Made by a program: the position numbers and the translations under genes. From Halobacillus shinanisalinarum (GTDB taxonomy: Bacteria; Bacillota; Bacilli; Bacillales; Halobacillaceae), in NCBI RefSeq assembly GCF_022919835.1, contig NZ_CP095074.1, positions 3,698,001 to 3,762,000 of the forward strand: a DNA stretch of 64,000 bases. Direction: 5' to 3'. The notes under the pieces were generated by a model. It did not search any database. It saw only the letters and a program-made list of their open reading frames with translations, and was not told where the DNA came from. This document shows, in pieces, positions 51,266 to 59,887 of this stretch. Position 1 is the stretch's first letter; every line of letters begins with the position of its first letter.

Positions 51266-52330
51266 TTAGTGTCGTTTACTAAGCCAAAGCACCCCGGATT
51301 TCGCTAAACGAGGCAGTCTACCTGTTACAGGCTGCTTCATCATATTGCCGAATCCATCAGACTTACCAAGTGAGCCAAGTGTACCTTTCAGCTTAATTTC
51401 CTCTGGTTTCACCGGCTCTTCGTTTTTGAAGATAGACCCTAATATCTCAGCGATTTGTTCACCTTGCTGGCCGGCTAACTGGGCACTTGGGGAGTGGTAG
51501 GATGAAGCACAGTCCCCTACGACATAGACGTTTTTCTGGGTGGGAACTTGGTAATAATCGTTCAAGACAATTTTCTCTTGCTCATCTTTTTCAAAAGGAA
51601 GTCCACGTACTAAGTAATTTGGTCTGACACCAGCTGTCCAAACCGTAACATCATTAAGGTAGCAGACCCCATTATTACAAACGCCATCTTTTTCTACATA
51701 TTCAACATTAGAATGGTGGATGACCTCTACATCGTTTTTGGCGAACCATTCTTCCACATACTCTTGGATTTTTGAGTCGAATGCCTTCAGAACAGAAGCT
51801 CCTCTGTCCAGTAATCGTATATTCAAATCTGGCCTGCTTTCTCTTACTTCTGAAGCCACTTCGATGCCGCTTAACCCAGCACCGACAATGGTCACTTTTC
51901 CATAGGCTTTTAAATTCCCGATTGCGAGGCCAGTACTACGCGCTTTGTCGAAGGTTTGAACACTTTCGGTAAATTCCTCGACCCCTTCAATGCCATGGTA
52001 ATTATCCTCACAGCCAAGGGAGAGGACTAAATAGTCGTAGGGAATCGCTTCGCTAGATTGTTTTATGGAAATTTGCTGTTGCTCAATGTCAATTTGTTCG
52101 ATCTCGCCAAACACATAGTCGACTTGGTCATCTGAAGGAAACTCCATCCGTACATCTCGGTCGGCAACCGTCCCAGCCGCGATGGTATAAAATTCCGTTT
52201 TTAAGGAATGGTATGGATTTCGATCAATAACGGTAATATGTACATCGTCAGGCAGATTATTTGAAATTAAATTCATCAATATTTTAAGTCCGCCATAGCC
52301 GCCGCCCAATATAACTAATCTTTTCATCAT
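51266..52330 (-). CDS. NDH-2-like NAD(P)H flavoprotein (YutJ-like)
   Basis: Protein of 354 aa with two dinucleotide-binding motifs: LGGGYGGLKIL at the N-terminus (FAD) and IVGAGLSGIEVASEV near residue 152 (NADH), plus VYVVGDCASSYHSP for the flavin ribityl site. It is of the type II NADH dehydrogenase superfamily, close to Bacillus YutJ. It has no long C-terminal membrane anchor in sequence, though amphipathic residues at the end (RLAKSGVLWLSKRH) could bind the membrane. The electron acceptor is unknown. It is monocistronic. Confidence 0.88.
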   Translation of the reverse strand: MMKRLVILGGGYGGLKILMNLISNNLPDDVHITVIDRNPYHSLKTEFYTIAAGTVADRDVRMEFPSDDQVDYVFGEIEQIDIEQQQISIKQSSEAIPYDYLVLSLGCEDNYHGIEGVEEFTESVQTFDKARSTGLAIGNLKAYGKVTIVGAGLSGIEVASEVRESRPDLNIRLLDRGASVLKAFDSKIQEYVEEWFAKNDVEVIHHSNVEYVEKDGVCNNGVCYLNDVTVWTAGVRPNYLVRGLPFEKDEQEKIVLNDYYQVPTQKNVYVVGDCASSYHSPSAQLAGQQGEQIAEILGSIFKNEEPVKPEEIKLKGTLGSLGKSDGFGNMMKQPVTGRLPRLAKSGVLWLSKRH

Positions 52331-52522
52331 TTAACACCCACTTTTTAAAAATCAATTACTATCCTAAGAAATCACGCCTGGCTCGATCTGATATTCCCTT
52401 AATCGTCTAAAGACACAAAAAGACTAGTCCGTGGGGAGGGGATCTCCAATCGAAAACGCTTTCGGATACCTCTATTTAAACATTACCAAAAATAAGAGAA
52501 GAAGACTATAATAAATGTCAGT

Positions 52523-53263
52523 TTATCGCGTAATTACAATCGCCTGGCTACCTAATTGTTTCCAGCCTTTAATAAACTCCTCCTTGTTTACTTTTTGGTT
52601 TTTGTACCCATATGGATTGTTAATATAGAAGTTGTTTTTATCATAGCCAGTTAATACCACGCTATGTAAATCAAATGTGACATTCATTTTCCCACTCGGT
52701 GTATTCCACGTTTTGAAACTGCTGACGGGACCGAATGTTGAAGTAACAATCACCCATACAGGCAGTCCTTGATCGAGATAATGAAATAGCTTATCGGGAT
52801 CACTTCCTGAAAAGTCAATTAAACGGTCTCCCACGTAATTTCTAATTACTTCTGCCAGCGGCCCATGATAAATCGACAGACCTGGACCGTCTTTCATATT
52901 ACCAACAAATCCTTCATTAGGGTTCCCTTTAAGACCATTTTCATAAGTGAGTGGAACATAAGTTATTTTTTGGGCCAATTCATTTTTAGTAACATTTATG
53001 TCAAAATAGTTCAAAATCATCGCCATGCTGGTCACTTCGCAGCCGTTATAAAGCCGAGGTGCATCCATTTGATTGAGGAGCGGAACATCGAGAAGGGATT
53101 CAGGTTTTGCTTTTTCGTCTTGAACTACGGTTTGATTCAGCTTTATCAATGATTCAGACGTTTGAGGCTCAAGGGAATTGTCCTGCTCTATCTCTTTGTA
53201 TTCTCCCCATTCTACAAAAACAAGACTGTAAATACAGATCATAGTAAGCAGAAGCAGGAACAT
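52523..53263 (-). CDS. Exported C39-family peptidase-like protein
   Basis: Protein of 246 aa from ATG 53263. It begins with a hydrophobic segment (LLLLTMICIYSLVFVEW) and continues with a Peptidase_C39_2 domain: DVPLLNQMDAPRLYNGCEVTSMAMIL (nucleophile Cys), then DLHSVVLTGYDKNNFYINNPYG (catalytic His and Asp/Asn). Such Bacillus proteins are secreted or membrane-anchored. AAGGAGCG lies 8 bases before an ATT at 53284, in frame, which would add MLLKYLS and give the positive residue a signal peptide needs; ATG 53263 has no site of its own. Confidence 0.85.
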   Translation of the reverse strand: MFLLLLTMICIYSLVFVEWGEYKEIEQDNSLEPQTSESLIKLNQTVVQDEKAKPESLLDVPLLNQMDAPRLYNGCEVTSMAMILNYFDINVTKNELAQKITYVPLTYENGLKGNPNEGFVGNMKDGPGLSIYHGPLAEVIRNYVGDRLIDFSGSDPDKLFHYLDQGLPVWVIVTSTFGPVSSFKTWNTPSGKMNVTFDLHSVVLTGYDKNNFYINNPYGYKNQKVNKEEFIKGWKQLGSQAIVITR

Positions 53264-53557
53264 AGACAGGTACTTAAGAAGAATGTTAATCGCTCCTTGC
53301 TATCATTAATATAAATCAAATCTAAAAATGAATCTCACGTACAAGTTATGTTGGCAAGTTATAGATTACCAAACTAAAGGGAGGAAAACTAGAAGGAAGT
53401 GCAAAGTTTTTTGGCTATTTCTCGTTGAATTATGAAATTCCGTATTTTAATAGTCATTATTTCATGTCTTTTGTTTTAAATTCATAAATACGGGAATACA
53501 TTATAGTATAATTGACCTAAAATGGAATGAGTCAAAAAGAATGGAGGCTCAATTTTG

Positions 53558-54934
53558 ATGAGTGAAAAAAGAAACGTTATTGAACAATCGTTACAGGCGC
53601 TGCTTGAAGATGAAGAGTTTCTCCCTGATTTAAAGGCACAAACGAGAGAGCAAGCTTTTAAATCGCTCGTAGCTATTCTTTCAACACCGAACCAAATACA
53701 TAAGTCGTTTTTGAGAGTCGCCTTAGAAAATGGAACGATCATTAGGGTTCCGTCCTTTCGTATCCAGCACAATAATACACTGGGTCCCTATAAAGGCGGG
53801 ATCCGTTTCCACCCTTCAGTTAATGAAGAAGAAGTGTCAAACCTTGCTAGGCTGATGACCTTGAAGAATGCGTTGCATGAGGTCCCATTTGGCGGTGGCA
53901 AGGGAGGTGTGGTGATTAATCCTAAAGAGTACACCCCTAAAGAGTTAAATCTAATTTGCAAGAAATATGTCCAGTATCATAATGATATTCTCGGACCAGA
54001 TAAGGATATCCCAGCGCCTGACGTAGGTACGGGTGATCGTGAAATGGACTGGATGATGGCAGAGTACAAAGATACTCACCCAGGAGAACCGTACAGAGGA
54101 AGTTTTACAGGTAAAAGCATTATTAATGGCGGCTCATTAGGACGCAGAGAAGCCACCGGTAAAGGTGTTTATTTTACCTTCCGTTATATGATGCACGATT
54201 TCTTACACGATAATGAACAGTGGCTAAAAAACACAGACAATATTTTTGCAAAAACGGCACTAGTCCACACCGACCGTAAACTTACCATTGCCGTCCAAGG
54301 GTTTGGGAATCTGGGGTCTGTGGCAGCTCTAGAAGCCTATCAATGTAATTACCTGCAAAATCAAATTGTTGCCGTCAGTGACCATAATGTGATGCTGTAT
54401 AACTCGGATGGTTTAGATATCCCAGGATTAATTAATTATGCAAAAGGGCATGATGGGGACCTTCCAGCATCTGAGGAAAACCTTGCTGAAGAGAATATAA
54501 AAGCAACCCTCCATAATCGTGACGACTTGTTAGAAATGGATGTTGATGTGCTCATGCTGGCGGCGCTTGAAGATCAAATTCATGTGAGTAATATGGAACA
54601 AATTAAAGCGCAAATGATTATTGAAGGGGCGAATGCGCCAATTACAGAAGAAGCAGATGAGTATTTAAGTGATAAAGGTGTGCTCATCGTTCCTGATATC
54701 CTTGCTAATGCTGGTGGTGTAATTGTTTCTTATTTGGAGTGGATGCAAGGCCGTGAGACACAATTCTATAAGGAAGAAGAAATATACGACCTGCTATTTG
54801 ATAAAATGAAGAAGACGATGGATACAATTTTGCCGCAATTCTTTGGCGACCCCTTCGCCCTTCGTCAAAATTGCTACATCCATTCTGTTATGAAGCTTTC
54901 TACGGTCATGTACCGACAAGGTAAATTGTATTAA
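53558..54934 (+). CDS. Glutamate dehydrogenase (Glu/Leu/Phe/Val family)
   Basis: Protein of 458 aa from ATG 53558 (TGGAGGCTCAATTTTG upstream; TTG 53555 is possible). It has the catalytic lysine in GGGKGGVVINP, PAPDVGTGDREMDWM, and the Rossmann motif VQGFGNLGSVAALEA. Glutamate dehydrogenases of Bacillus (RocG/GudB) are about 425 aa; this one is longer by an insertion around residues 205-245 (FLHDNEQWLKNTDNIFAKTALVHTD), which sets it in another subfamily. It interconverts glutamate and 2-oxoglutarate. The last eight codons are echoed 440 bases downstream. Confidence 0.9.
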   Translation: MSEKRNVIEQSLQALLEDEEFLPDLKAQTREQAFKSLVAILSTPNQIHKSFLRVALENGTIIRVPSFRIQHNNTLGPYKGGIRFHPSVNEEEVSNLARLMTLKNALHEVPFGGGKGGVVINPKEYTPKELNLICKKYVQYHNDILGPDKDIPAPDVGTGDREMDWMMAEYKDTHPGEPYRGSFTGKSIINGGSLGRREATGKGVYFTFRYMMHDFLHDNEQWLKNTDNIFAKTALVHTDRKLTIAVQGFGNLGSVAALEAYQCNYLQNQIVAVSDHNVMLYNSDGLDIPGLINYAKGHDGDLPASEENLAEENIKATLHNRDDLLEMDVDVLMLAALEDQIHVSNMEQIKAQMIIEGANAPITEEADEYLSDKGVLIVPDILANAGGVIVSYLEWMQGRETQFYKEEEIYDLLFDKMKKTMDTILPQFFGDPFALRQNCYIHSVMKLSTVMYRQGKLY

Positions 54935-54950
54935 TGTAGGAACAAACCTC
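54908..54950 (+). repeat. Left copy of duplicated gdh 3' end
   Basis: ATGTACCGACAAGGTAAATT and, after a short gap, GGAACAAACCTCT are matched by ATGTATCGGAAAAGTAAACT and GGAACAAACCTCT at 55351-55388. The first covers the last eight codons of the dehydrogenase. The right copy runs on into a complete terminator; the left copy does not. Confidence 0.6.
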
Positions 54951-55034
54951 TTGGGTTCTAAGCATCTATCCTAAGCAATTCCTCTTTTAGCCACATAGTA
55001 TAGTAGGGAGGATATTGTAAAGGAGAGGGATGGT

Positions 55035-55274
55035 ATGCCTTGTTTTCCTGGTTATCGATACTGAGGACCTGTATGCAGTGGGCCGGGTGCTCCTGTAAAT
55101 CAGCTAGATGAAATTTGTATGGAACATGACCTTTGTTATCCGAATTTCGGCCCGAATAGAATGTGCGATCAGCTATTTTTAAATCGGATTAGACCTTATG
55201 TAAATCACCCTGGTAAAATGGGAAGAGATGCGGGTTTAATGCAGTTTGCCATAAAGTTTAAACTAATGTTTTAG
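55035..55274 (+). pseudogene. Phospholipase A2-like small protein with in-frame TGA
   Basis: A 79-codon frame after AAAGGAGAGGGATGGT. It reads MPCFPGYRY, then TGA (55062-55064), then GPVCSGPGAPVNQLDEICMEHDLCYPNFGPNRMCDQL without another stop to TAG 55272-55274. In related Firmicute PLA2-like proteins this position is Cys (CGPGCSGPG), and HDLCY holds the catalytic His-Asp. The TGA differs from a Cys codon by one base, and no start codon follows it closely. It is most simply a nonsense mutation; recoding as selenocysteine is possible in principle but has no further support here. It is flanked by duplicated sequence. Confidence 0.75.
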
Positions 55275-55350
55275 ATCAGTAAAGACTCCTTCCCGGATGT
55301 AATAACTGGCCATGTGTTTGCGTCATATGATTAATCTATAGTTATATGTT

Positions 55351-55388
55351 ATGTATCGGAAAAGTAAACTGTATGGGAACAAACCTCT
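55351..55388 (+). repeat. Right copy of duplicated gdh 3' end
   Basis: This degenerate copy of the dehydrogenase 3' end (see 54908) would read MYRKSKLYGNKPL if translated. It has no open frame upstream and leads straight into a terminator. Confidence 0.6.
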
Positions 55389-55420
55389 AGATTTCTGAAT
55401 ATAGAAGTCTGGAGGTTTTT
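55381..55420 (+). terminator. Rho-independent terminator
   Basis: AAACCTCTAGATTTCT and AGAAGTCTGGAGGTTT form an imperfect 15-bp stem followed by T residues. It probably was the original terminator of the glutamate dehydrogenase gene. Confidence 0.75.
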
Positions 55421-55564
55421 AGTTCAACCTGTTTTTTTACTGAGTTTAGCCCCATACTAATGGTGAGTTATTTTGTTGACGAGGATTGATTCACCTTGTA
55501 TGATCTTAAAAAGGCGAGTAATCCGACTTAGATAATAGGGATTAATATTTTGAGGAGGGAAAAG

Positions 55565-56380
55565 ATGAAAAAATTTGTTGGATGGATGGTTGTGTCCTTA
55601 TTTATTTTAATTTTAGCTGCTTGTGGATCAAGTGAGTCAGATACGAGTGGAGATGAAGCGGCTAGTGATCAATCTCTATATGATCAAATCAAAGAGGAAG
55701 GCGTCCTAACGATAGGCACAGAAGGAACATACGCCCCATATACATTTCATAATGATCAGGATGAACTGACGGGTTATGATGTTGATGTCGCTCGTGAAGT
55801 GGCTAAACGTATGGGCGTTGAAGCGGAATTTAAAGAGACGAAATGGGACGCGATGTTTGCCGGGTTAAACAGCGAGCGTTTTGACATGATCGCAAACCAG
55901 GTGGGGATTAAACCGGATCGTGAAGAGAAATACAACTTTTCTGTTCCTTATACCTACACTGCTGCCGTGCTAGTGACGAATAAGAATAATAAAGAAATCG
56001 GCAGCTTTGAAGATTTAGAAGGTAAAACGTCGGCACAGTCATTAACCAGTAACTATTCTGAGATAGCCAAAAGCTATGGGGCAGAAGTTGAGAGTGTGGA
56101 AGGATTTAACCCAGCTATGCAGCTTCTTGCTAATGGACGTGTAGATGCAACTGTCAATGATCGACTGTCTGTTCTTGATTATTTGAATCAACAAGGGGAA
56201 AACGTACCAGTTGAAATCGTGGATAAAGAGGAAGATGCCTCAGAAACGGCCATGATGTTCCGTGAAAATAATCCTGAGCTTGTAGATGCTGTTAACGAAG
56301 CATTGAAAAGCATGAAAGAAGACGGAACACTGAAAGAAATCTCAAACAAATGGTTTAATGAAGATGTTTCAGTTAAGTAG
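55565..56380 (+). CDS. Amino acid ABC transporter substrate-binding lipoprotein
   Basis: Protein of 271 aa from ATG 55565 (GAGGAGGGAAAAG upstream). A lipoprotein signal ends at ILAACGSS. The family 3 solute-binding pattern follows: GVLTIGTEGTYAPYTFHND, LTGYDVDVAREVAKRMGV and WDAMFAGLNSERFDMIANQV. The style is that of cystine or polar amino acid binding proteins (TcyA/TcyK group). The permease and ATPase genes follow directly on the same strand. Sulfur or general amino acid uptake is likely; there is no S-box or T-box in front. Confidence 0.93.
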   Translation: MKKFVGWMVVSLFILILAACGSSESDTSGDEAASDQSLYDQIKEEGVLTIGTEGTYAPYTFHNDQDELTGYDVDVAREVAKRMGVEAEFKETKWDAMFAGLNSERFDMIANQVGIKPDREEKYNFSVPYTYTAAVLVTNKNNKEIGSFEDLEGKTSAQSLTSNYSEIAKSYGAEVESVEGFNPAMQLLANGRVDATVNDRLSVLDYLNQQGENVPVEIVDKEEDASETAMMFRENNPELVDAVNEALKSMKEDGTLKEISNKWFNEDVSVK

Positions 56381-57065
56381 TACACTTCTGAGTCCAGAAT
56401 CAATCGAAATCTTAAAAGACTCCTTTCTTCCCTTGTTGAAAGGAGTTCTTATTTACACGATTCCATTATCATTTCTCTCCTTTTTTATTGGATTGGTTCT
56501 AGCGATTACGACGGCTATTTTCCGGATATCGGGAATTAAGGTGTTAAGCGGGGTCGCCCGTGTTTACGTGTCGATCATCCGCGGGACTCCGCTGCTTGTG
56601 CAATTATTCATCGTCTTCTTTGGTTTAGGGTCTTTAGGTATTGAGTTCTTAAAGTTCGATCCTTTTGTTGGTGCCCTGATTGCTCTGTCATTAAATACAG
56701 GGGCTTATGCATCTGAGACGATACGAGCATCGATTTTATCGATTGAAAAAGGACAGTGGGAGGCTTCCTCATCGATAGGGATGTCCTATTTCCAGGCATT
56801 ACGCCGTGTGATCATGCCACAAGCGACACGCGTATCGATCCCGCCTTTGTCCAATTCATTTATCGGTCTTGTTAAAGAAACATCACTAGCTTCGACAATC
56901 CTTGTCAGTGAGATGTTCAGAAAAGCACAAGAAATCGTCGCTGCAACATATGAGCCGCTCCTCGTTTATGTCGAGGCGGCCGCGATCTACTGGGTGATTT
57001 GTTTCATCCTATCCCTTATTCAAGATCAAATCGAAAATCGATTAAATCGGTATGTGAAAACGTAA
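56358..57065 (+). CDS. Amino acid ABC transporter permease
   Basis: Protein of 235 aa with five to six membrane helices. It has the His/Glu/Gln-type permease motifs: RVYVSIIRGTPLLVQLFIVFFG and the EAA loop QWEASSSIGMSYFQALRRVIMPQA. ATG 56358 lies inside the end of the binding protein gene; ATG 56364 is an alternative. It is probably a homodimeric channel with the ATPase that follows 12 bases on. Confidence 0.93.
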   Translation: MKMFQLSSTLLSPESIEILKDSFLPLLKGVLIYTIPLSFLSFFIGLVLAITTAIFRISGIKVLSGVARVYVSIIRGTPLLVQLFIVFFGLGSLGIEFLKFDPFVGALIALSLNTGAYASETIRASILSIEKGQWEASSSIGMSYFQALRRVIMPQATRVSIPPLSNSFIGLVKETSLASTILVSEMFRKAQEIVAATYEPLLVYVEAAAIYWVICFILSLIQDQIENRLNRYVKT

Positions 57066-57077
57066 GGAGATCTATTT

Positions 57078-57815
57078 ATGTTATCCATGGAACATGTTAA
57101 TAAACAGTTTGGCGATCTCAAAGTGCTGAAAGACATCAGTTTACATGTCCAGCAAGGAAAAGTAATCGTCATCGTCGGACCCTCAGGTTCTGGAAAAACC
57201 ACATTGCTACGGTGTTTAAATGTACTCGAACAACCCGAGAGCGGCTCTGTAACAATCGACAATCAAACCCTTAATTTTTCTAAAAGAGTGAGTAAAAAAC
57301 AAATTCGTGATTTTCGCAAGCAGACAGGGATGGTTTTCCAAACGTATAATCTCTTCCCACACTTCAACGCCATACAAAATGTGATGGAAGGGCCTGTAAC
57401 TGTACAAAAAGTCGATAAAGCGAGAGCGCGTGATAAAGCTGCAGAGCTGCTAACTAAAGTAGGATTGCAAGAAAAAATGAACGTCTATCCTTATCAGCTA
57501 TCAGGTGGTCAGCAGCAGCGTGTCGGTATTGCACGCGCAATGGCGATCGATCCAAAAGTGATGCTCTTCGATGAGCCAACATCAGCCCTTGACCCTGAAC
57601 TGGTCGGCGAAGTCTTACGTGTGATGAAGGGACTCGCGAACGAAGGGATGACCATGGTCGTCGTTACACATGAAATGAATTTTGCTAAAGAAGTAGCAGA
57701 TGAAGTTATTTTTATGGACGAAGGAGCCATCGTCGAACGGGGGGCACCGATCGATTTATTTGAACATCCAAAAGAACAGCGAACAAGACAGTTTCTTAAT
57801 TTGATTAATCAATAA
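57078..57815 (+). CDS. Amino acid ABC transporter ATP-binding protein
   Basis: Protein of 245 aa, complete. It has Walker [13 protein letters not shown]-loop QTYNLFPHF, signature [16 protein letters not shown], Walker [16 protein letters not shown] and the switch His in VVTHEMNFA. It is of the polar amino acid type (GlnQ/TcyC/ArtM). AAGGAGATCTATTT precedes the ATG. A hairpin terminator follows the stop. Confidence 0.95.
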   Translation: MLSMEHVNKQFGDLKVLKDISLHVQQGKVIVIVGPSGSGKTTLLRCLNVLEQPESGSVTIDNQTLNFSKRVSKKQIRDFRKQTGMVFQTYNLFPHFNAIQNVMEGPVTVQKVDKARARDKAAELLTKVGLQEKMNVYPYQLSGGQQQRVGIARAMAIDPKVMLFDEPTSALDPELVGEVLRVMKGLANEGMTMVVVTHEMNFAKEVADEVIFMDEGAIVERGAPIDLFEHPKEQRTRQFLNLINQ

Positions 57816-57841
57816 AGGCATCTTAACAAAGATGTCTTTTT
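57815..57841 (+). terminator. Terminator of the amino acid ABC operon
   Basis: AGGCATCTT and AAGATGTCT pair around AACA, followed by TTTT, at the very end of the operon. Confidence 0.7.
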
Positions 57842-57979
57842 ATTTAAGGACAGGGTTGAGCGGGGTTATGGACAAATGCTTGCTCCCTCAATACTGATCC
57901 AGTGCACATCACTTTACCGCCCCTGACAATTCCCTTAAACTGAATACGACTAGGACATACAACAGAAGAGGGATCATAG

Positions 57980-59047
57980 TTGAAGAAAGTACACAGCGAT
58001 CTATTACAATTTCGAGGTACTCATTATAATTTCGGATATAAGCAAGGAGAATTGCTCAAAAACTCCTTAACTGTTAAAAACCGCGAAAAGCAGTGGAAGG
58101 TCAGGAAGCCGAGGTTTATCGTTGAAGAAATAGAGGTGAAGGAGGCGATCACAAGGTTTGCCCCTGGATTATGGGACGAGCTGCTTGGCTTGCGTGACGC
58201 CTTAGAATGGCCGATGAAGCGGGTGATGATGGAATTTGGCGGTTATCGTGTCGATTATAAGCGTTCGGGCTGTTCAATTATGACAGGAGACGGCTATATG
58301 ATTCGTAACTATGATTATATGCCGAAAACCTATGAAGGACGCTACAGTTTCTTCCAGCCGACCGACGTGGGCTATGCTATAGCTGGGCCTACACAACGCA
58401 TTACTGGTCGTATGGATGGAATGAATGAACACGGATTGACGCTTGGCTACAATTTTATGCATCGGAAAAAACCAGGTGATGGCTTTATCTGTTGTGCGAT
58501 CGGGCGAATGATATTAGAATCATGTGCGAACGTAGAGGAAGCGGTCACCATGCTTCAAGACATTCCGCACCGTCACTCTTTCAGCTATACCGTTTTTGAC
58601 AAAAGCAATCAAACGTATGTAATCGAAGCCTCCCCAAGAGGAATAGAAGTACGTCAATCTAACGTATGCACGAACCACTTTGAAATCATGACCAAAGAAA
58701 ACCGTAACCATCTCGTTGATTCGGTGAAGCGCATGGATGCAATCAATGACCATAGAGATGAGCTGAATGGAGCATACGATGCCTTTCGTCTGATGAACGA
58801 TACAGATAAAGGTGTTTTCTCGAAACAATACAGCAACTGGGCAGGAACGATTCATACATCTGGTTACTTGCCGAAAGAAATGAAGACCTGGTTCGCGCTT
58901 GGTGGAGACGCGGAGCCAGTCGAATTTGATTTTGCAAAATGGTTGCTGGGTGATGATGTGAAGTTGGAACGGATTACTGGAGAAGTAGATACAGATATCC
59001 CGTTTGTTCACACGGATGAAGGGGCCTATTGGACAGGGAGAAAGTAG
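57980..59047 (+). CDS. C45-family autoproteolytic acyltransferase/hydrolase (second, intact)
   Basis: Protein of 355 aa; TTG start after AGAAGAGGGATCATAG. It is a C45/AAT-type Ntn hydrolase. The nucleophile region is KRSGCSIMTGDGYMIRNYDYMP, where Cys would become N-terminal by self-cleavage; GRMDGMNEHGLTLGYNFM and YVIEASPRGIEV follow, as in acyl-CoA:6-aminopenicillanate acyltransferase-like proteins. The substrate in Bacillaceae is unknown; amide hydrolysis or acyl transfer on amines is the family chemistry. It stands alone after the amino acid ABC operon. Confidence 0.88.
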   Translation: MKKVHSDLLQFRGTHYNFGYKQGELLKNSLTVKNREKQWKVRKPRFIVEEIEVKEAITRFAPGLWDELLGLRDALEWPMKRVMMEFGGYRVDYKRSGCSIMTGDGYMIRNYDYMPKTYEGRYSFFQPTDVGYAIAGPTQRITGRMDGMNEHGLTLGYNFMHRKKPGDGFICCAIGRMILESCANVEEAVTMLQDIPHRHSFSYTVFDKSNQTYVIEASPRGIEVRQSNVCTNHFEIMTKENRNHLVDSVKRMDAINDHRDELNGAYDAFRLMNDTDKGVFSKQYSNWAGTIHTSGYLPKEMKTWFALGGDAEPVEFDFAKWLLGDDVKLERITGEVDTDIPFVHTDEGAYWTGRK

Positions 59048-59178
59048 CTGAAGTATTGTTTTGCATATAGAACGAAACAGAATCGCAGCAATGAGTATGG
59101 ACAAGGAAAGAGCACGCTCACATGAATGATAATGAAGCTTGCTCTTTCTAATGGGTTTAGTTTATTAGCATAAGAACT

Positions 59179-59355
59179 TTACTCGTCTTTACTATATATA
59201 ATCGAGATCCGGGTAGCCATCGTTATAGTCTTTTGTAAAGCCGCAAGCATGGTTGGAAAATCAAGGGGAATGTTCAACTGTAATTTTTCACATTTCTCTC
59301 GGTTATTACACATGATTGACCCTTGAAATTCGTTGGGGACCTTCTTATCGTTCAT
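59179..59355 (-). CDS. Possible small protein of 58 residues, unknown
   Basis: An open frame on the minus strand, ATG 59355 to TAA 59179, would give MNDKKVPNEFQGSIMCNNRE and a further 38 residues, ending IIYSKDE. It has two cysteines seven residues apart, an even spread of residues and no low complexity. The ribosome site (CATAGAA) is poor. I do not recognise it. The rest of the gap 59048-59562 holds only hairpins. Confidence 0.3.
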   Translation of the reverse strand: MNDKKVPNEFQGSIMCNNREKCEKLQLNIPLDFPTMLAALQKTITMATRISIIYSKDE

Positions 59356-59468
59356 TTCTATGACAATTTTGCTTTATACCAAATGGACATAAATAAAGAG
59401 GTTGTAGCAGGACTAAATATTGACAGTAAACTAATCATAGCTAGAATAATCTTTGCAAATAAATAATC

Positions 59469-59511
59469 AAAAGGCTGCATACTCCTCGCCAGGAGATATG
59501 CAGCCTTTTTT
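59469..59511. terminator. Bidirectional terminator
   Basis: AAAGGCTGCATACTCCT and AGGAGATATGCAGCCTTT form a long stem with a CGCC loop; T residues follow on both strands. It serves the YjcZ-family gene on the minus strand. Confidence 0.85.
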
Positions 59512-59562
59512 ACACGGACTATTAACCTAAGGGGCCATCCTAACAGCTTCTTCTATTTAAAC

Positions 59563-59661
59563 CTAATAACCATATCCGCCAAAGCCACCTGCTCCAACGA
59601 TGATTAGTAGGATGAAGAGGACTACAATCATAGCAAATCCTCCACCAGCATATCCACTCAT
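59563..59661 (-). CDS. YjcZ-family small hydrophobic protein
   Basis: Protein of 32 aa. AAAAGGGGGTGTAGTT precedes ATG 59661. The sequence is MSGYAGGGFAMIVVLFILLI, then VGAGGFGGYGY. The G/Y-rich ends around one hydrophobic helix are the pattern of the YjcZ/sporulation small protein family (SscA relatives) of Bacillaceae, linked to the spore or its coat. It is monocistronic between a terminator and the FMN reductase gene. Confidence 0.85.
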   Translation of the reverse strand: MSGYAGGGFAMIVVLFILLIIVGAGGFGGYGY

Positions 59662-59887
59662 AACTACACCCCCTTTTCAGTTAGCATATTTAAAACATCA
59701 CCTATTGGAAGGTACAGCACACCATTTTTACAAAAAATAGGCGTTTGCATAGACCAGTGGTTACGTGAGGGGCTATGGATTAGGGGGGCAATTTACCCGT
59801 TAAAGGGGAAGCGCTTATTTACAACCAAATGATGACGACATCCAGTTGTTTGGCTATAATCTTTGCTGGCGAAAATACTTCCCAAAT

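Noticed and set aside
52450..52466. Palindrome TCGAAAACGCTTTCGGA as a cre box
   Set aside because: It lacks the TG/CA ends of the CcpA consensus; left as an unassigned palindrome upstream of the YutJ-like gene.
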